From Mucilaginibacter gilvus (GTDB taxonomy: Bacteria; Bacteroidota; Bacteroidia; Sphingobacteriales; Sphingobacteriaceae), in contig NZ_SBIW01000008.1 of NCBI RefSeq assembly GCF_004054195.1, forward strand, positions 124,001-188,000: a DNA stretch of 64,000 nucleotides, given 5' to 3'. The notes beneath the pieces are model-generated. The model saw only the letters and a list, made by a program, of their open reading frames with translations. It was not told where the DNA came from and did not search any database. Position 1 is the first letter of the stretch, and every line of letters begins with the position of its first letter. Of this stretch, positions 25,857 through 34,711 are shown piece after piece. A program made the position numbers and the translations under genes.

Positions 25857-26171
25857 TTAATCGTACCAACCCTCGCTCAAATCTTTCCACGCCGGGTTGT
25901 CTTTAATTATTAAATCTGTTTTTTTCTTTCGGGATCCCGCCTTTATCTGCTTCTCCCTGGCAATGGCATCCTGTATCCATTGAAACTATTCAAAGTAAAC
26001 CAGTTTATCGCAATGGTATTGCTCAGTAAATCCTTTGTGAACTTTTTCTTTATGCTGCAATACACGCTCCTGTAAATTGCTGGTTACGCCAGTGTAAAGT
26101 ACGGTGTTAATTTTATTGGTTACAATGTAGACGGCATAGTCGTGAACTTTCATATCGTATACTTTGCACAC
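25857..26171 (-). pseudogene. GIY-YIG endonuclease domain protein, interrupted by an in-frame TAG
   Basis: The minus strand encodes a small GIY-YIG protein that starts at the ATG at 26171 or, more likely, at 26153 (M-K-V-H-D-Y-A-V-Y-I-V-T-N). It carries the Y-I and Y-T-G-V-T-S-N-L family motifs. At 25986-25988 a TAG stop follows L-V-Y-F-E. In the same frame the sequence goes on with F-Q-W-I-Q-D-A-I-A-R-E-K-Q-I-K-A-G and ends W-K-D-L-S-E-G-W-Y-D, TAA (25857-25859), exactly the normal C-terminus. So one nonsense change splits an otherwise complete 98-104-codon gene. It lies wholly inside a pair of 30-bp inverted repeats. Confidence 0.88.
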
Positions 26172-26174
26172 GAG

Positions 26175-26204
26175 GAGGTTGCCGCGCTATCGCTCGCAAT
26201 GACA
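26175..26204 (-). repeat. Right arm of the 30-bp inverted repeat
   Basis: Exact reverse complement of 25802-25831. It begins 4 bp upstream of the longest GIY-YIG frame, so the promoter or start region of that gene is formed by the repeat itself. Confidence 0.9.
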
Positions 26205-26222
26205 AAGCTTATTATATTTTTG

Positions 26223-26960
26223 TTAATCTTCGTCTTCGTCGTCGTCCTGATATTTCCGCTTCTTCTTATCCACCTCAACAGGCGCAGCACCCGCAATGCA
26301 CATCACAAATTCGCCTTTTAGCGGGTGTGTTTCAAAGTAGGTTTTCACCTCGGTCACTGTTCCGCGTACGGTTTCTTCGAACATTTTGGTCAGCTCGCGC
26401 GATACGGAGACTTGCCTGTCGGCCCCCCAATAGGTTGCCATCTCTTCCAGCGTTTTCAATAAACGGTGCGGCGACTCGTAAAGTATCAGCGTACGTTCTT
26501 CAGTTGCTAATTGTTTGTAACGCGTTTGGCGGCCTTTCTTCAGCGGTAAAAAACCTTCAAAACAAAACTTATCGGTGGGGAAGCCCGAGTTTACCAGGGC
26601 CGGCACAAAAGCGGTAGCACCCGGCAGGCATTCTACAGCGATGTTGAATTTTAGCGCTTCGCGAACCAGGAAAAAGCCGGGATCGGAGATAGCGGGCGTA
26701 CCTGCATCGGAAATAAGCGCAACGTTTTGCCCCATCAGCAGGAATTTGATGATCTCGTTACTGCTCTGGTGCTCGTTATGCTGATGGTGCGCAAACACCT
26801 TGTTCTGAATCTCAAAGTGTTTAAGTAGCGGTGCGGAGGTACGCGTGTCTTCGGCCAAAATCAGGTCGGCTTCTTTTAAAATGCGGATGGCCCTAAAGGT
26901 CATGTCCTCCAGGTTGCCGATGGGTGTGGGTACTAAGTATAGTTTGCCTGTTTCGCTCAT
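26223..26960 (-). CDS. rsmI: 16S rRNA (cytidine(1402)-2'-O)-methyltransferase RsmI
   Basis: A 245-residue SAM-dependent tetrapyrrole-methylase-fold enzyme. It starts with G-K-L-Y-L-V-P-T-P-I-G-N-L-E-D-M-T, then has A-E-D-T-R-T-S near residue 35, S-D-A-G-T-P-A-I-S-D-P-G near 83 and V-L-Y/L-Y-E-S-P-H-R near 159, all hallmarks of RsmI. It methylates the 2'-O of C1402 in the ribosomal decoding site. The last 15 residues are a charged K-K-K-R-K then D/E tail. It is divergent from serS. Confidence 0.96.
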   Translation of the reverse strand: MSETGKLYLVPTPIGNLEDMTFRAIRILKEADLILAEDTRTSAPLLKHFEIQNKVFAHHQHNEHQSSNEIIKFLLMGQNVALISDAGTPAISDPGFFLVREALKFNIAVECLPGATAFVPALVNSGFPTDKFCFEGFLPLKKGRQTRYKQLATEERTLILYESPHRLLKTLEEMATYWGADRQVSVSRELTKMFEETVRGTVTEVKTYFETHPLKGEFVMCIAGAAPVEVDKKKRKYQDDDEDED

Positions 26961-26972
26961 GCTTCGCTTTTT

Positions 26973-27087
26973 GGTCGATAGTCCATGGTCGATAGACCAT
27001 AGCAGCTCATGTAGTTATGTTTTCTTTATAAATCGATGGATCAGGGTAGCTCAAATAACTATGGACTATCGACTATGGTCTATGGAC
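26973..27087. repeat. Short repeated GATAGTCCAT / GACTATGG blocks between rsmI and serS
   Basis: Two blocks about 29 bp long (26974-27001 and 27059-27087) are made of the same words, GTCGATAGTCCATGG and its reverse complement CTATGGACTATCGAC. They form a large imperfect inverted repeat with about 57 bp between. The right block runs into the serS promoter region. Confidence 0.7.
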
Positions 27088-27094
27088 TTATTTA

Positions 27095-27102
27095 TATCTT
27101 TG
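27095..27102 (+). promoter_or_regulatory. -7 element of the serS promoter
   Basis: TATCTTTG matches TAnnTTTG exactly, 16 bp before the serS ATG (27119). No clear -33 TTTG is seen; the place where it would lie is taken by the repeat block. Confidence 0.5.
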
Positions 27103-27118
27103 CCTAAAAATTATAATA

Positions 27119-28390
27119 ATGCTGCAAGTTAGTTATATCCGTGATAACAGGGAACAGGTTTTGGAACGTTTGGCTGTAAAAAATTTTAAACAGCCCGAAT
27201 TGATAGATGAGGTGATTGGCCTGGACGAGAAACGCCGCCAAACCCAAAACCTATTGGATAACGTTTCCTCTCAATCTAACGCGGCGGCTAAACAGATTGG
27301 CGAACTAATGCGCAACGGTAAAAAAGAAGAAGCCGAAGCCATTAAAGCCAACACCGGCAAATGGAAAGAAGAAGGCAAACAGCTTGGCGAGCAACTGAGC
27401 GCTGTGGAGGCCGAACTGCAGGATAAAATTGTATTGCTTCCCAATCTGCCGCATTCATCTGTACCAAAAGGCATCACGCCCGAAGAAAACGAGATTGTGC
27501 TGGAGAACGGTGTTATTCCGGAACTTTATGCCGGCGCACAGCCGCATTGGGAGTTAGCTACCAAGTACAACCTGATTGATTTTGAACTCGGTGTTAAAAT
27601 AACAGGTGCGGGCTTCCCGGTATATAAAGGTAAAGGTGCCAAATTGCAACGCGCGCTCATCGCTTTCTTTTTAGATGAAGCTGAAAAAGCAGGCTACGAT
27701 GAAGTAATGCTGCCGCTGATGGTAAATGAAGCCTCTGGCTTTGGCACCGGGCAATTGCCGGATAAGGAAGGGCAAATGTATTTTGTAGGGCAGGATAACC
27801 TGTACCTGATCCCAACCGCCGAAGTGCCTATCACCAACCTATACCGCGATGTAATCTTAAAAGGCGAGGAGCTACCTATCCGTAATACAGGTTACACCCC
27901 ATGCTTCCGCCGCGAGGCCGGTTCTTATGGTGCCCATGTACGCGGACTAAACCGTTTACACCAGTTTGATAAGGTGGAACTGGTGCAGGTGGTACACCCC
28001 GATACATCTTACGAAGTGCTGGAAGGCATGAGCCTGCACGTGCAAAGCCTGTTGCAAAAGCTTGGCCTGCCATATCGTGTACTGCGCCTTTGCGGCGGCG
28101 ATATGAGTTTCACCGCTGCCCTTACTTATGATATGGAAACCTGGAGTGCCGCACAAGGCCGCTGGCTGGAAGTATCTTCTGTATCTAACTTCGAAACGTT
28201 CCAGAGTAACAGGTTAAAACTTCGCTTCCGTAATGCTGAGGGTAAAACCCAATTAGCGCATACGCTTAACGGCAGCGCATTGGCTTTGCCACGTATTGTG
28301 GCCACATTGCTGGAGAATAATCAAACCGAGAAGGGTATTAAAATACCGGAGGTATTGGTGCCTTATACTAAGTTTGAGTGGATAGATTAA
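27119..28390 (+). CDS. serS: Seryl-tRNA synthetase
   Basis: A 423-residue class II synthetase of normal length. The N-terminal coiled-coil arm (about 30-100) binds the long variable arm of tRNA-Ser. The core has motif 2 with T-P-C-F-R-R-E-A-G-S-Y-G near residue 259 and motif 3 with N-G-S-A-L-A-L-P-R near 382, the family signature. It charges serine (and selenocysteine tRNA where present). A single-gene unit with its own -7 element and a long terminator. Confidence 0.98.
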   Translation: MLQVSYIRDNREQVLERLAVKNFKQPELIDEVIGLDEKRRQTQNLLDNVSSQSNAAAKQIGELMRNGKKEEAEAIKANTGKWKEEGKQLGEQLSAVEAELQDKIVLLPNLPHSSVPKGITPEENEIVLENGVIPELYAGAQPHWELATKYNLIDFELGVKITGAGFPVYKGKGAKLQRALIAFFLDEAEKAGYDEVMLPLMVNEASGFGTGQLPDKEGQMYFVGQDNLYLIPTAEVPITNLYRDVILKGEELPIRNTGYTPCFRREAGSYGAHVRGLNRLHQFDKVELVQVVHPDTSYEVLEGMSLHVQSLLQKLGLPYRVLRLCGGDMSFTAALTYDMETWSAAQGRWLEVSSVSNFETFQSNRLKLRFRNAEGKTQLAHTLNGSALALPRIVATLLENNQTEKGIKIPEVLVPYTKFEWID

Positions 28391-28464
28391 ATTTTTGACG
28401 GCCATATACACACTCGTCATTCACGCACATTTCCTTCTACACCGGTTCGAAATGAACTGTGTTT

Positions 28465-28500
28465 AAAAGCAAAGAGCGGCACCTGCCGCTCTTTGCTTTT
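28465..28500. terminator. Bidirectional terminator between serS and the serine hydrolase
   Basis: A perfect 17-bp stem: AAAAGCAAAGAGCGGCA (28465-28481) with its reverse complement at 28484-28500, and only CC between the arms. A-run and T-run ends allow use on both strands. Confidence 0.92.
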
Positions 28501-28510
28501 ATCGTTAATC

Positions 28511-30328
28511 CTACATCCCCTTCGTTATCGCCTGGTAAATAGCATCCTGTATCCTTGGGCGGATATTGAGGCTGCCCAGTTTACTGCTTACGTTGGGGTG
28601 TACACGGTTGGATAGGAAAACATAAACCAAACCGTATTTAGGATCAACCCAAACGCAGGTACCGGTAAAGCCGGTGTGGCCGTATGCCTGGTTGGAGGCT
28701 AATTCCGACGGATATTTATGTTCGGGTATCGGATCCCAGCGGTCGAAACCTAATCCCCGGCGGCTTACTGCGCTTTGTTTTGAACTGAACAGGTCAACCG
28801 TTTCTGGCTTAACGTATTGTATGCCGCCGTAAGTGCCACGGTTCAGCATCATCTGGTAAAGGATCCCTATATCGTTTGCACTGGCAAACAAGCCGGCATG
28901 GCCTGCTACGCCGCCCATCAAAGCCGCGGTTGGGTCATGCACATAGCCATTGATTAACGTATGGCGGTCTTTTTTATCGTTTTCGGTTGGTGGAATCCTA
29001 TCCGAAGGGAACCGGTTCAGCGGCAAATAGCCCGCAGTTTGCATGCCCAGCGGATTATAAAATTGCTGTTGCACATAGGTATTGATCGGCGTAGAAGTGA
29101 TGGTTTCTACGATCTGCTGCATAATACACATCCCCACATCGCTGTACACGTATTGCCCGCGGGTTTTTACAGGCGAGTTTAGCATATCGGGCCACATTAT
29201 CTGTTCAAAATAATTTTTGCGTAGGTAGTAATTCTCATTCACCTTGGTGGGGAAGTTTGCTGAAGAATCAACACTGTAATCGGTTGGTTTTATTTTGCCG
29301 AAGGTTTGTATATCAGGGATCAATCCTGCCTGGTGCTCCAGCAGTTCGCGCACGGTTAGGGTTTTGATGTTGCTTTTACGCGCCAGGGCCAGGTAGGTAC
29401 TGGTGGTAGAATCCAACGCCAGTTTACCCTGGTCGTAAAGCTGCATAGTTTCCATGGTGGTGGCCGAGATCTTAGTCATTGATGCCACATCAAAAATATC
29501 TGTTATCCTGTCGGGAATCTCGTTCTCATAAGTGTGGTAACCGTAAGCTTTATTAAAGATCACCTTGCCGTCTTTTATCACCATTACTACGCAACCCGGT
29601 GTGGCCTGGCTGCTGATGGCCTCTTTGGCAATTTTATCTATCTCAGATAAATTATCGGTTTTGATGCCTGCATCTTCGGGTACGGTATATTGTAATCGGG
29701 TTTTTGCAGTTAAGAAGCCGCCACCGTTCTTGAATTTCGGCGTATAAGTTCTCGTCAGTTTTTGGGTAACCGCTACCCCGCCAAAAATGGCCTGTGCGCT
29801 AAACATAGCCGATACCGGCGAAAGCCTTGCCGACCACAATACCGGCCCTGTAACATCATTCAGTTTTACCAGTGATGCTGCACTGCCAAACAGCGATACC
29901 ACCACGTTCTTCATTTTTTGATTAGTGCTGATAAAATCGATGATCTGCGGGTTATTCAGGTCGGCATCTGTTAGCTGAACAATGAGAATGGTATAAAACT
30001 TTGTATCCAGCGACAGCGCATCCAGCGTTTTTACCCCAAGATATTCGCTGCCGTTGAAGGGTTGCACTTTGGCGTACTTATTCAGCAGGCTATCAAAAGC
30101 CGCGGTATAAGCGCCCGAAAAATGAATGCTGGCTATTTTGGCAACGTCGAGGTTTTGCAGGGGGATAACCTGTTTCTCGTTGTTTAACAATACGGTGCTT
30201 AGTTCAACCGCTTTTTCTTCCTGTACAAAAGCTTTACCGGTAAAGGGTGGGTTTTGCGCACATGCCGAATTAAAAACTACAAACCCTGATAACAGCAGCA
30301 GATATATATACTGCTTATTTCTTTTCAT
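28511..30328 (-). CDS. Lipoprotein serine hydrolase (beta-lactamase family) with GH3 C-terminal-like domain
   Basis: About 605 residues from the preferred ATG at 30328, a start that gives a proper signal: M-K-R-N-K, a hydrophobic run, then the lipobox N-S-A-C. Residues 35-225 resemble the C-terminal domain of GH3 glycosidases (L-L-N-N-E-K-Q-V-I-P-L). Residues 245-600 form a class C beta-lactamase/esterase domain with S-M-T-K as SxxK, Y-S-D-V as the YxN-like element and G-H-T-G as KTG-like. In other Bacteroidota this pair often follows a NagZ-like GH3 catalytic domain, which is missing here. It overlaps the upstream amidohydrolase gene by 14 nt. Confidence 0.85.
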   Translation of the reverse strand: MKRNKQYIYLLLLSGFVVFNSACAQNPPFTGKAFVQEEKAVELSTVLLNNEKQVIPLQNLDVAKIASIHFSGAYTAAFDSLLNKYAKVQPFNGSEYLGVKTLDALSLDTKFYTILIVQLTDADLNNPQIIDFISTNQKMKNVVVSLFGSAASLVKLNDVTGPVLWSARLSPVSAMFSAQAIFGGVAVTQKLTRTYTPKFKNGGGFLTAKTRLQYTVPEDAGIKTDNLSEIDKIAKEAISSQATPGCVVMVIKDGKVIFNKAYGYHTYENEIPDRITDIFDVASMTKISATTMETMQLYDQGKLALDSTTSTYLALARKSNIKTLTVRELLEHQAGLIPDIQTFGKIKPTDYSVDSSANFPTKVNENYYLRKNYFEQIMWPDMLNSPVKTRGQYVYSDVGMCIMQQIVETITSTPINTYVQQQFYNPLGMQTAGYLPLNRFPSDRIPPTENDKKDRHTLINGYVHDPTAALMGGVAGHAGLFASANDIGILYQMMLNRGTYGGIQYVKPETVDLFSSKQSAVSRRGLGFDRWDPIPEHKYPSELASNQAYGHTGFTGTCVWVDPKYGLVYVFLSNRVHPNVSSKLGSLNIRPRIQDAIYQAITKGM

Positions 30329-31946
30329 AAACCTTAACACCATTTATATATGTCTTTATTACTTTCACATTAGGCAATTCGCTGCCATCCACTTTCATAA
30401 TATCTTTATCCAGTATTACAAAATCAGCATACTTGCCAACTGTTATACTGCCTTTTTCGTTTTCCTCAAAGTTGGCTTTTGCCGCCCATGTGGTCATGCC
30501 CTTTAAAGCTTCAATACGGCTTAGCGCGTTTTTCATCTGGAAGCCGCCAGTTGGCAGGCCTTTCAGGTCCTTACGTACCACCGCCGCGTAAAACGTATAC
30601 ATAGGGTTAATATTTTCTACCGGGAAGTCGGTCCCCAGCGGGATCCAGCCGTTTTGTTTCATCAGATCCTTGTAAGCATAGGCGCTTTTAAGCCGGTCAG
30701 CACCCAGGCGGTTAACGGCCCATGCCATATCCGACGTGGCGTGTGTAGGCTGTACAGATGGTATAATATTGTAATCGCCAAAATATTTAACATCCTCAGG
30801 CGATACAATTTGCGCGTGCTCTACGCGCCAGCGTTTATCATTTTTACCCTTAAGGGCTGCGGCATATACTTTTAAGATCATCCGGTTTGCCGAATCCCCA
30901 ATGGCATGTGTACACATCTGGAAACCTTTGTCTGCTATCTTTTTGGCTACTTCCTCAAAATGGGCTTTGTTGCTCAGTAAAAATCCGTTCCAGTTGGCTT
31001 TGTCGGAATATGGCTTTAATAAACAAGCTCCCCTTGAGCCTAAGGCACCGTCGCCATAAACTTTAAACGCTCTCACGTTCAGGCTTGGGGTTTTGTAAGC
31101 GCCACGTTTAAACAGGTATTCGTAATTCTCTTCTTTATCGGCAAGCATCAGGTACATGCGCATTTTCAGGTCGCCTTTGTGCTGCAGGGCAGCTATGGTG
31201 CTTACCATAGTGTAGGGTAAGCCGCAGTCGTCTACAGTTGTTAGCCCAACTGCAAAGCAGTTACGCTGTGCATCCAGCAATGCCGATTGTACAATCTGTT
31301 CGGTAGGCTCGGGTATTTTACGGGTTACTATCCCTACGGCGTTGTCTACCAGTATGCCGGTAAGCTTTCCGTTGACGGTTTCTATTTGTCCGCCTGTAAT
31401 GGTTTGCCCGGGTTTAATACCGGCAATGTTTAAAGCAGCCTGGTTGGCAATGGCGGCATGGCCGTCTATCCGGCTTAAGATTACCGGCCGGATAGGGAAT
31501 AAGGAATCGAGTTTTGCTTTATTTGGGAACTGCTTAACAGTCCAGATGTTTTGGTCCCAGCCATTGCCTATGATCCAGCCTTCGGTGTTTTTACGGGCAA
31601 AGGCGCTTACTGTATCTACAATGGCATTCCAGCTTTTGCTGCCTACCAGGTTTACTTCCTGTAAGCCTAAGCCATATTCATAAAAATGCGTGTGGGCGTC
31701 AATAAAGCCGGGGTAAACAGGTTTGCCACCTGCATCGATGGTTTCTTTTGCAAGATATTTTTGTTCGAGGGTGTCGGCGTTGCCCACGGCTATAATTTTT
31801 CCGTTGCTGATAACAAAGGCGTTGGCGGTGGAGAAAGTACTGTCTACAGTATATACGAGGGCATTTTTAACAAGCGTATCGGCATTATATTCCTTTTGCT
31901 TGCACGCGGCAATGAGGATAAAGAACAGGGGCCACAATTTCTTCAT
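30315..31946 (-). CDS. Amidohydrolase family lipoprotein (YtcJ-like, Amidohydro_3)
   Basis: A 543-residue exported protein. The signal ends in a lipobox I-A-A-C (C15). It shows the metal-dependent hydrolase order: G-F-I-D-A-H-T-H-F near residue 78, a central T-T-V-D-D-C-G region, H-A-I-G-D-S-A-N near 341, R-V-E-H-A-Q near 367 and P-L-G-T-D-F-P-V-E near 434. These match YtcJ/N-substituted formamide deformylase-type enzymes. The substrate is unknown. It is the first gene of a two-gene unit with the serine hydrolase. Confidence 0.9.
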   Translation of the reverse strand: MKKLWPLFFILIAACKQKEYNADTLVKNALVYTVDSTFSTANAFVISNGKIIAVGNADTLEQKYLAKETIDAGGKPVYPGFIDAHTHFYEYGLGLQEVNLVGSKSWNAIVDTVSAFARKNTEGWIIGNGWDQNIWTVKQFPNKAKLDSLFPIRPVILSRIDGHAAIANQAALNIAGIKPGQTITGGQIETVNGKLTGILVDNAVGIVTRKIPEPTEQIVQSALLDAQRNCFAVGLTTVDDCGLPYTMVSTIAALQHKGDLKMRMYLMLADKEENYEYLFKRGAYKTPSLNVRAFKVYGDGALGSRGACLLKPYSDKANWNGFLLSNKAHFEEVAKKIADKGFQMCTHAIGDSANRMILKVYAAALKGKNDKRWRVEHAQIVSPEDVKYFGDYNIIPSVQPTHATSDMAWAVNRLGADRLKSAYAYKDLMKQNGWIPLGTDFPVENINPMYTFYAAVVRKDLKGLPTGGFQMKNALSRIEALKGMTTWAAKANFEENEKGSITVGKYADFVILDKDIMKVDGSELPNVKVIKTYINGVKVYEKK

Positions 31947-32081
31947 AAATAAACAGGTGGATGTAAATAGATAAACGTAAATACTATATACAAGTATGTA
32001 AAGGTAAAGTTATGCAATCAAATAATTAATTTAGCATCGAAAAAGTTCCCGGCGAAAGTTGGGAGGAGGGAAATACTTTAA

Positions 32082-33935
32082 ATGCCAGATATAATACAGC
32101 TTTTACCCGATTCGGTAGCCAACCAAATAGCCGCAGGCGAAGTGGTGCAGCGCCCCGCATCGGCCGTAAAAGAATTGATAGAGAACGCCATAGATGCAGG
32201 TGCCGATAAGATACAGCTGATACTAAAGGATGCCGGTAAAGCGCTGATACAGGTTATTGATAACGGCTGCGGTATGAGCTTAACAGATGCCCGCATGTGT
32301 TTTGAACGCCATGCTACTTCAAAAATTCGCAAGGCCGAGGACCTTTTTGCTATCCGTACCATGGGTTTCAGGGGCGAAGCGATGGCTTCTATAGCTGCAA
32401 TTGCGCAGGTTGAATTGAAAAGCCGCCGCCACGAAGACGAACTGGGTACCTGTATTTTTATAGAGGGCAGCGAAGTACTGAGCCAGGAGCCATGTTCGGC
32501 CAATACGGGTACGTCTATATCCATTAAAAACCTTTTTTATAATACCCCCGCCCGCCGCAACTTTTTAAAAAGCAATCCGGTGGAGATGCGCCACATTATC
32601 GATGAGTTTCAGCGTGTGGCGCTGGCCAATCCGCAGGTGTTTTTAACCATGCACCATGATGGACAGGAAGTGTATCACCTGCCCTCGGCATCGTTAAAGC
32701 AGCGGATTATTCATTTGTTGGGTAACAATTATAACCAACGGCTGGTACCGGTAGAGGAAGATACTACCATTATACGACTGAATGGCTACGTTGGCAAGCC
32801 CGAATTTGCCCGCAGAACGCGCGGCGAGCAATTCTTTTTTGTGAACAACCGTTTTATAAAAGACGCTTACCTTAACCATGCGGTGCTTACGGCGTTTGAA
32901 GAGTTGCTGCCGGACGACACCTACCCGCTGTACGTGCTTTTTATAGATATCGACCCATCCAAGATAGATATCAACGTACACCCTACAAAAACGGAGATAA
33001 AATACCAGGACGAGAAGGCCATTTATGCCATCATCCGCTCGGCGGTAAAGCGCGCGTTGGGTAAATACAACATTACGCCCACGCTCGATTTTGACCAGGA
33101 GAACAGCATCGGGCACCTTATTACGCAAAAACCTTTCGAGGAAATTGTGCAGCCAACTATTGCATTTAACCCGGATTTTAACCCCTTCGCGGCAGAGAAA
33201 CGCCCGGAGCGCGAACTGCCTTTTCTCCGTGACAACAACAGCCCCCGTACTGCCATCCCAAAAAACTGGGATACGCTTTACGAGATCGCGAAAAAAGAAG
33301 AAAGCCTGCAGCACGAGATGCACGCCAATCCGGGCACTTCCGTCAACGAGCAGGAAATAACCAAAAGCGGCGAGAAGCAGTTCTTCCAGGTGCACAATAG
33401 GTTTATCCTCTCGCAGATAAAATCGGGCTTTATGCTGATACATCAGCAATGGGCGCACGAGCGTATTTTGTACGAGCGTTTTTTACACCAGTTGCAAACA
33501 CATAGCGGGTTGAGCCAGCAAAGCTTATTTCCGCAATCTGTTACACTAAACAGCAGCGATTTTGAGTTATTGAGAGAGCTTTTACCAGATATCCGTGCGC
33601 TGGGTTTTGATGTCCGCGAGTTTGGTAAAAACACGGTGGTAGTTGAAGGCATCCCGGCGGATATCAACAACGCCAACGAGCACGAACTGCTGGAACAACT
33701 GCTGGAAGGTTTTAAAAACAACCTGGCCATTTTAAAGTTGGATAAGCGCGATAACCTTGCCCGCTCGTTAGCGCGTAACGCAGCGATAAAAACCGGCACC
33801 AGGTTATCTATGGAAGAAATGAACCAATTGATAGACCAGCTTTTTGCCTGCCAGATGCCAAATTTGGCGCTAAACGGCAAGCCTGTAATTACTACCTTTA
33901 CGCTGAACGAATTAGCCGAAAGATTTGAAAAATAG
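32082..33935 (+). CDS. mutL: DNA mismatch repair protein MutL
   Basis: A 617-residue GHKL ATPase. The N-terminal motifs are complete: E-L-I-E-N-A-I-D-A-G near residue 29, D-N-G-C-G-M near 61 and G-F-R-G-E-A-M-A-S-I near 95. The C-terminal dimer domain carries the place of the MutL endonuclease motif (usually DQHAxxExxxxE), but here it reads H-Q-Q-W-A-H-E-R-I-L-Y-E (residues 454-465), lacking the Asp and His. The usual C-x-H-G-R-P zinc motif is also absent (N-G-K-P). A GGGAGGAGGG stretch lies 12 nt before the start. It heads a likely operon with two rhomboid genes. Confidence 0.96.
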   Translation: MPDIIQLLPDSVANQIAAGEVVQRPASAVKELIENAIDAGADKIQLILKDAGKALIQVIDNGCGMSLTDARMCFERHATSKIRKAEDLFAIRTMGFRGEAMASIAAIAQVELKSRRHEDELGTCIFIEGSEVLSQEPCSANTGTSISIKNLFYNTPARRNFLKSNPVEMRHIIDEFQRVALANPQVFLTMHHDGQEVYHLPSASLKQRIIHLLGNNYNQRLVPVEEDTTIIRLNGYVGKPEFARRTRGEQFFFVNNRFIKDAYLNHAVLTAFEELLPDDTYPLYVLFIDIDPSKIDINVHPTKTEIKYQDEKAIYAIIRSAVKRALGKYNITPTLDFDQENSIGHLITQKPFEEIVQPTIAFNPDFNPFAAEKRPERELPFLRDNNSPRTAIPKNWDTLYEIAKKEESLQHEMHANPGTSVNEQEITKSGEKQFFQVHNRFILSQIKSGFMLIHQQWAHERILYERFLHQLQTHSGLSQQSLFPQSVTLNSSDFELLRELLPDIRALGFDVREFGKNTVVVEGIPADINNANEHELLEQLLEGFKNNLAILKLDKRDNLARSLARNAAIKTGTRLSMEEMNQLIDQLFACQMPNLALNGKPVITTFTLNELAERFEK

Positions 33936-33967
33936 CCAATAGGCTTTTAAAATATTTTATAAAGAAC

Positions 33968-34675
33968 ATGCAATCACCATTTGCCAATTTAACACCAGTT
34001 GTTAAGAACCTGCTTATCATCAATATAGTTTTTTTTGTTGCTACCTATGCGTTAGGTCAATTTATCGATTTACGGTTATGGCTTTCTGCTTACTATTTTA
34101 ATTCGCCTTTTTTTAAGGTGTGGCAACCGCTAACTTACATGTTTATGCATGCTGGGTTTTCGCATATTTTTTTCAATATGTTTGGCTTGTTTATGTTTGG
34201 TCCTATCCTGGAGTCAACTTTGGGGTCAAAAAAATTTTTCAATTTTTATTTTATTACAGGTTTAGGCGGATTTGTTTTAAATACAGCTATACAAGCGATA
34301 CAGGTTTATAATATAACCGGCGGTTTTACAATAATTGATCCGCAATATGTAGGGTCATACGCCGCATTTGGAACTAATGCAGAGGTATTACAATCTATTT
34401 ATGGCAGTTCGCTGTTAGGAGCTTCAGGTGCCATTTTTGGTATCATGGTAGCCTTTGGAATGTTATTCCCAAACATGGAAATGATGATCATGTTTATACC
34501 GGTACCCGTTAAAGCTAAATACGTAGTTATTGGGTATATTGCATTAGAGCTATTTAGTGGCGTTGGCCGGTTTTCCGGCGATAATGTTGCCCACTTTGCA
34601 CACTTGGGTGGTGCATTATTTGGGTTTATCCTGATAAAAATTTGGGGCATCCACAGGCCAAACAATTATCAGTAA
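33968..34675 (+). CDS. Rhomboid family intramembrane serine protease (first of two)
   Basis: A 235-residue protein with six or seven membrane helices. The rhomboid features are all present: M-H-A-G-F-S-H-I-F-F-N-M with the helix-2 His and Asn, catalytic Ser in L-G-A-S-G-A-I-F-G, and catalytic His in F-A-H-L-G-G-A-L-F-G. It cleaves membrane proteins within or near the bilayer; substrates are unknown. It follows mutL by 32 nt and is followed by a second rhomboid after 36 nt. Confidence 0.95.
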   Translation: MQSPFANLTPVVKNLLIINIVFFVATYALGQFIDLRLWLSAYYFNSPFFKVWQPLTYMFMHAGFSHIFFNMFGLFMFGPILESTLGSKKFFNFYFITGLGGFVLNTAIQAIQVYNITGGFTIIDPQYVGSYAAFGTNAEVLQSIYGSSLLGASGAIFGIMVAFGMLFPNMEMMIMFIPVPVKAKYVVIGYIALELFSGVGRFSGDNVAHFAHLGGALFGFILIKIWGIHRPNNYQ

Positions 34676-34711
34676 TATTTATTAGTTACATAGTAATTAC
34701 AGCTGTTTTAT

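Noticed and set aside
32694..33458. 254-codon frame antisense to mutL
   Set aside because: Long only by composition; mutL motifs on the plus strand are unambiguous.
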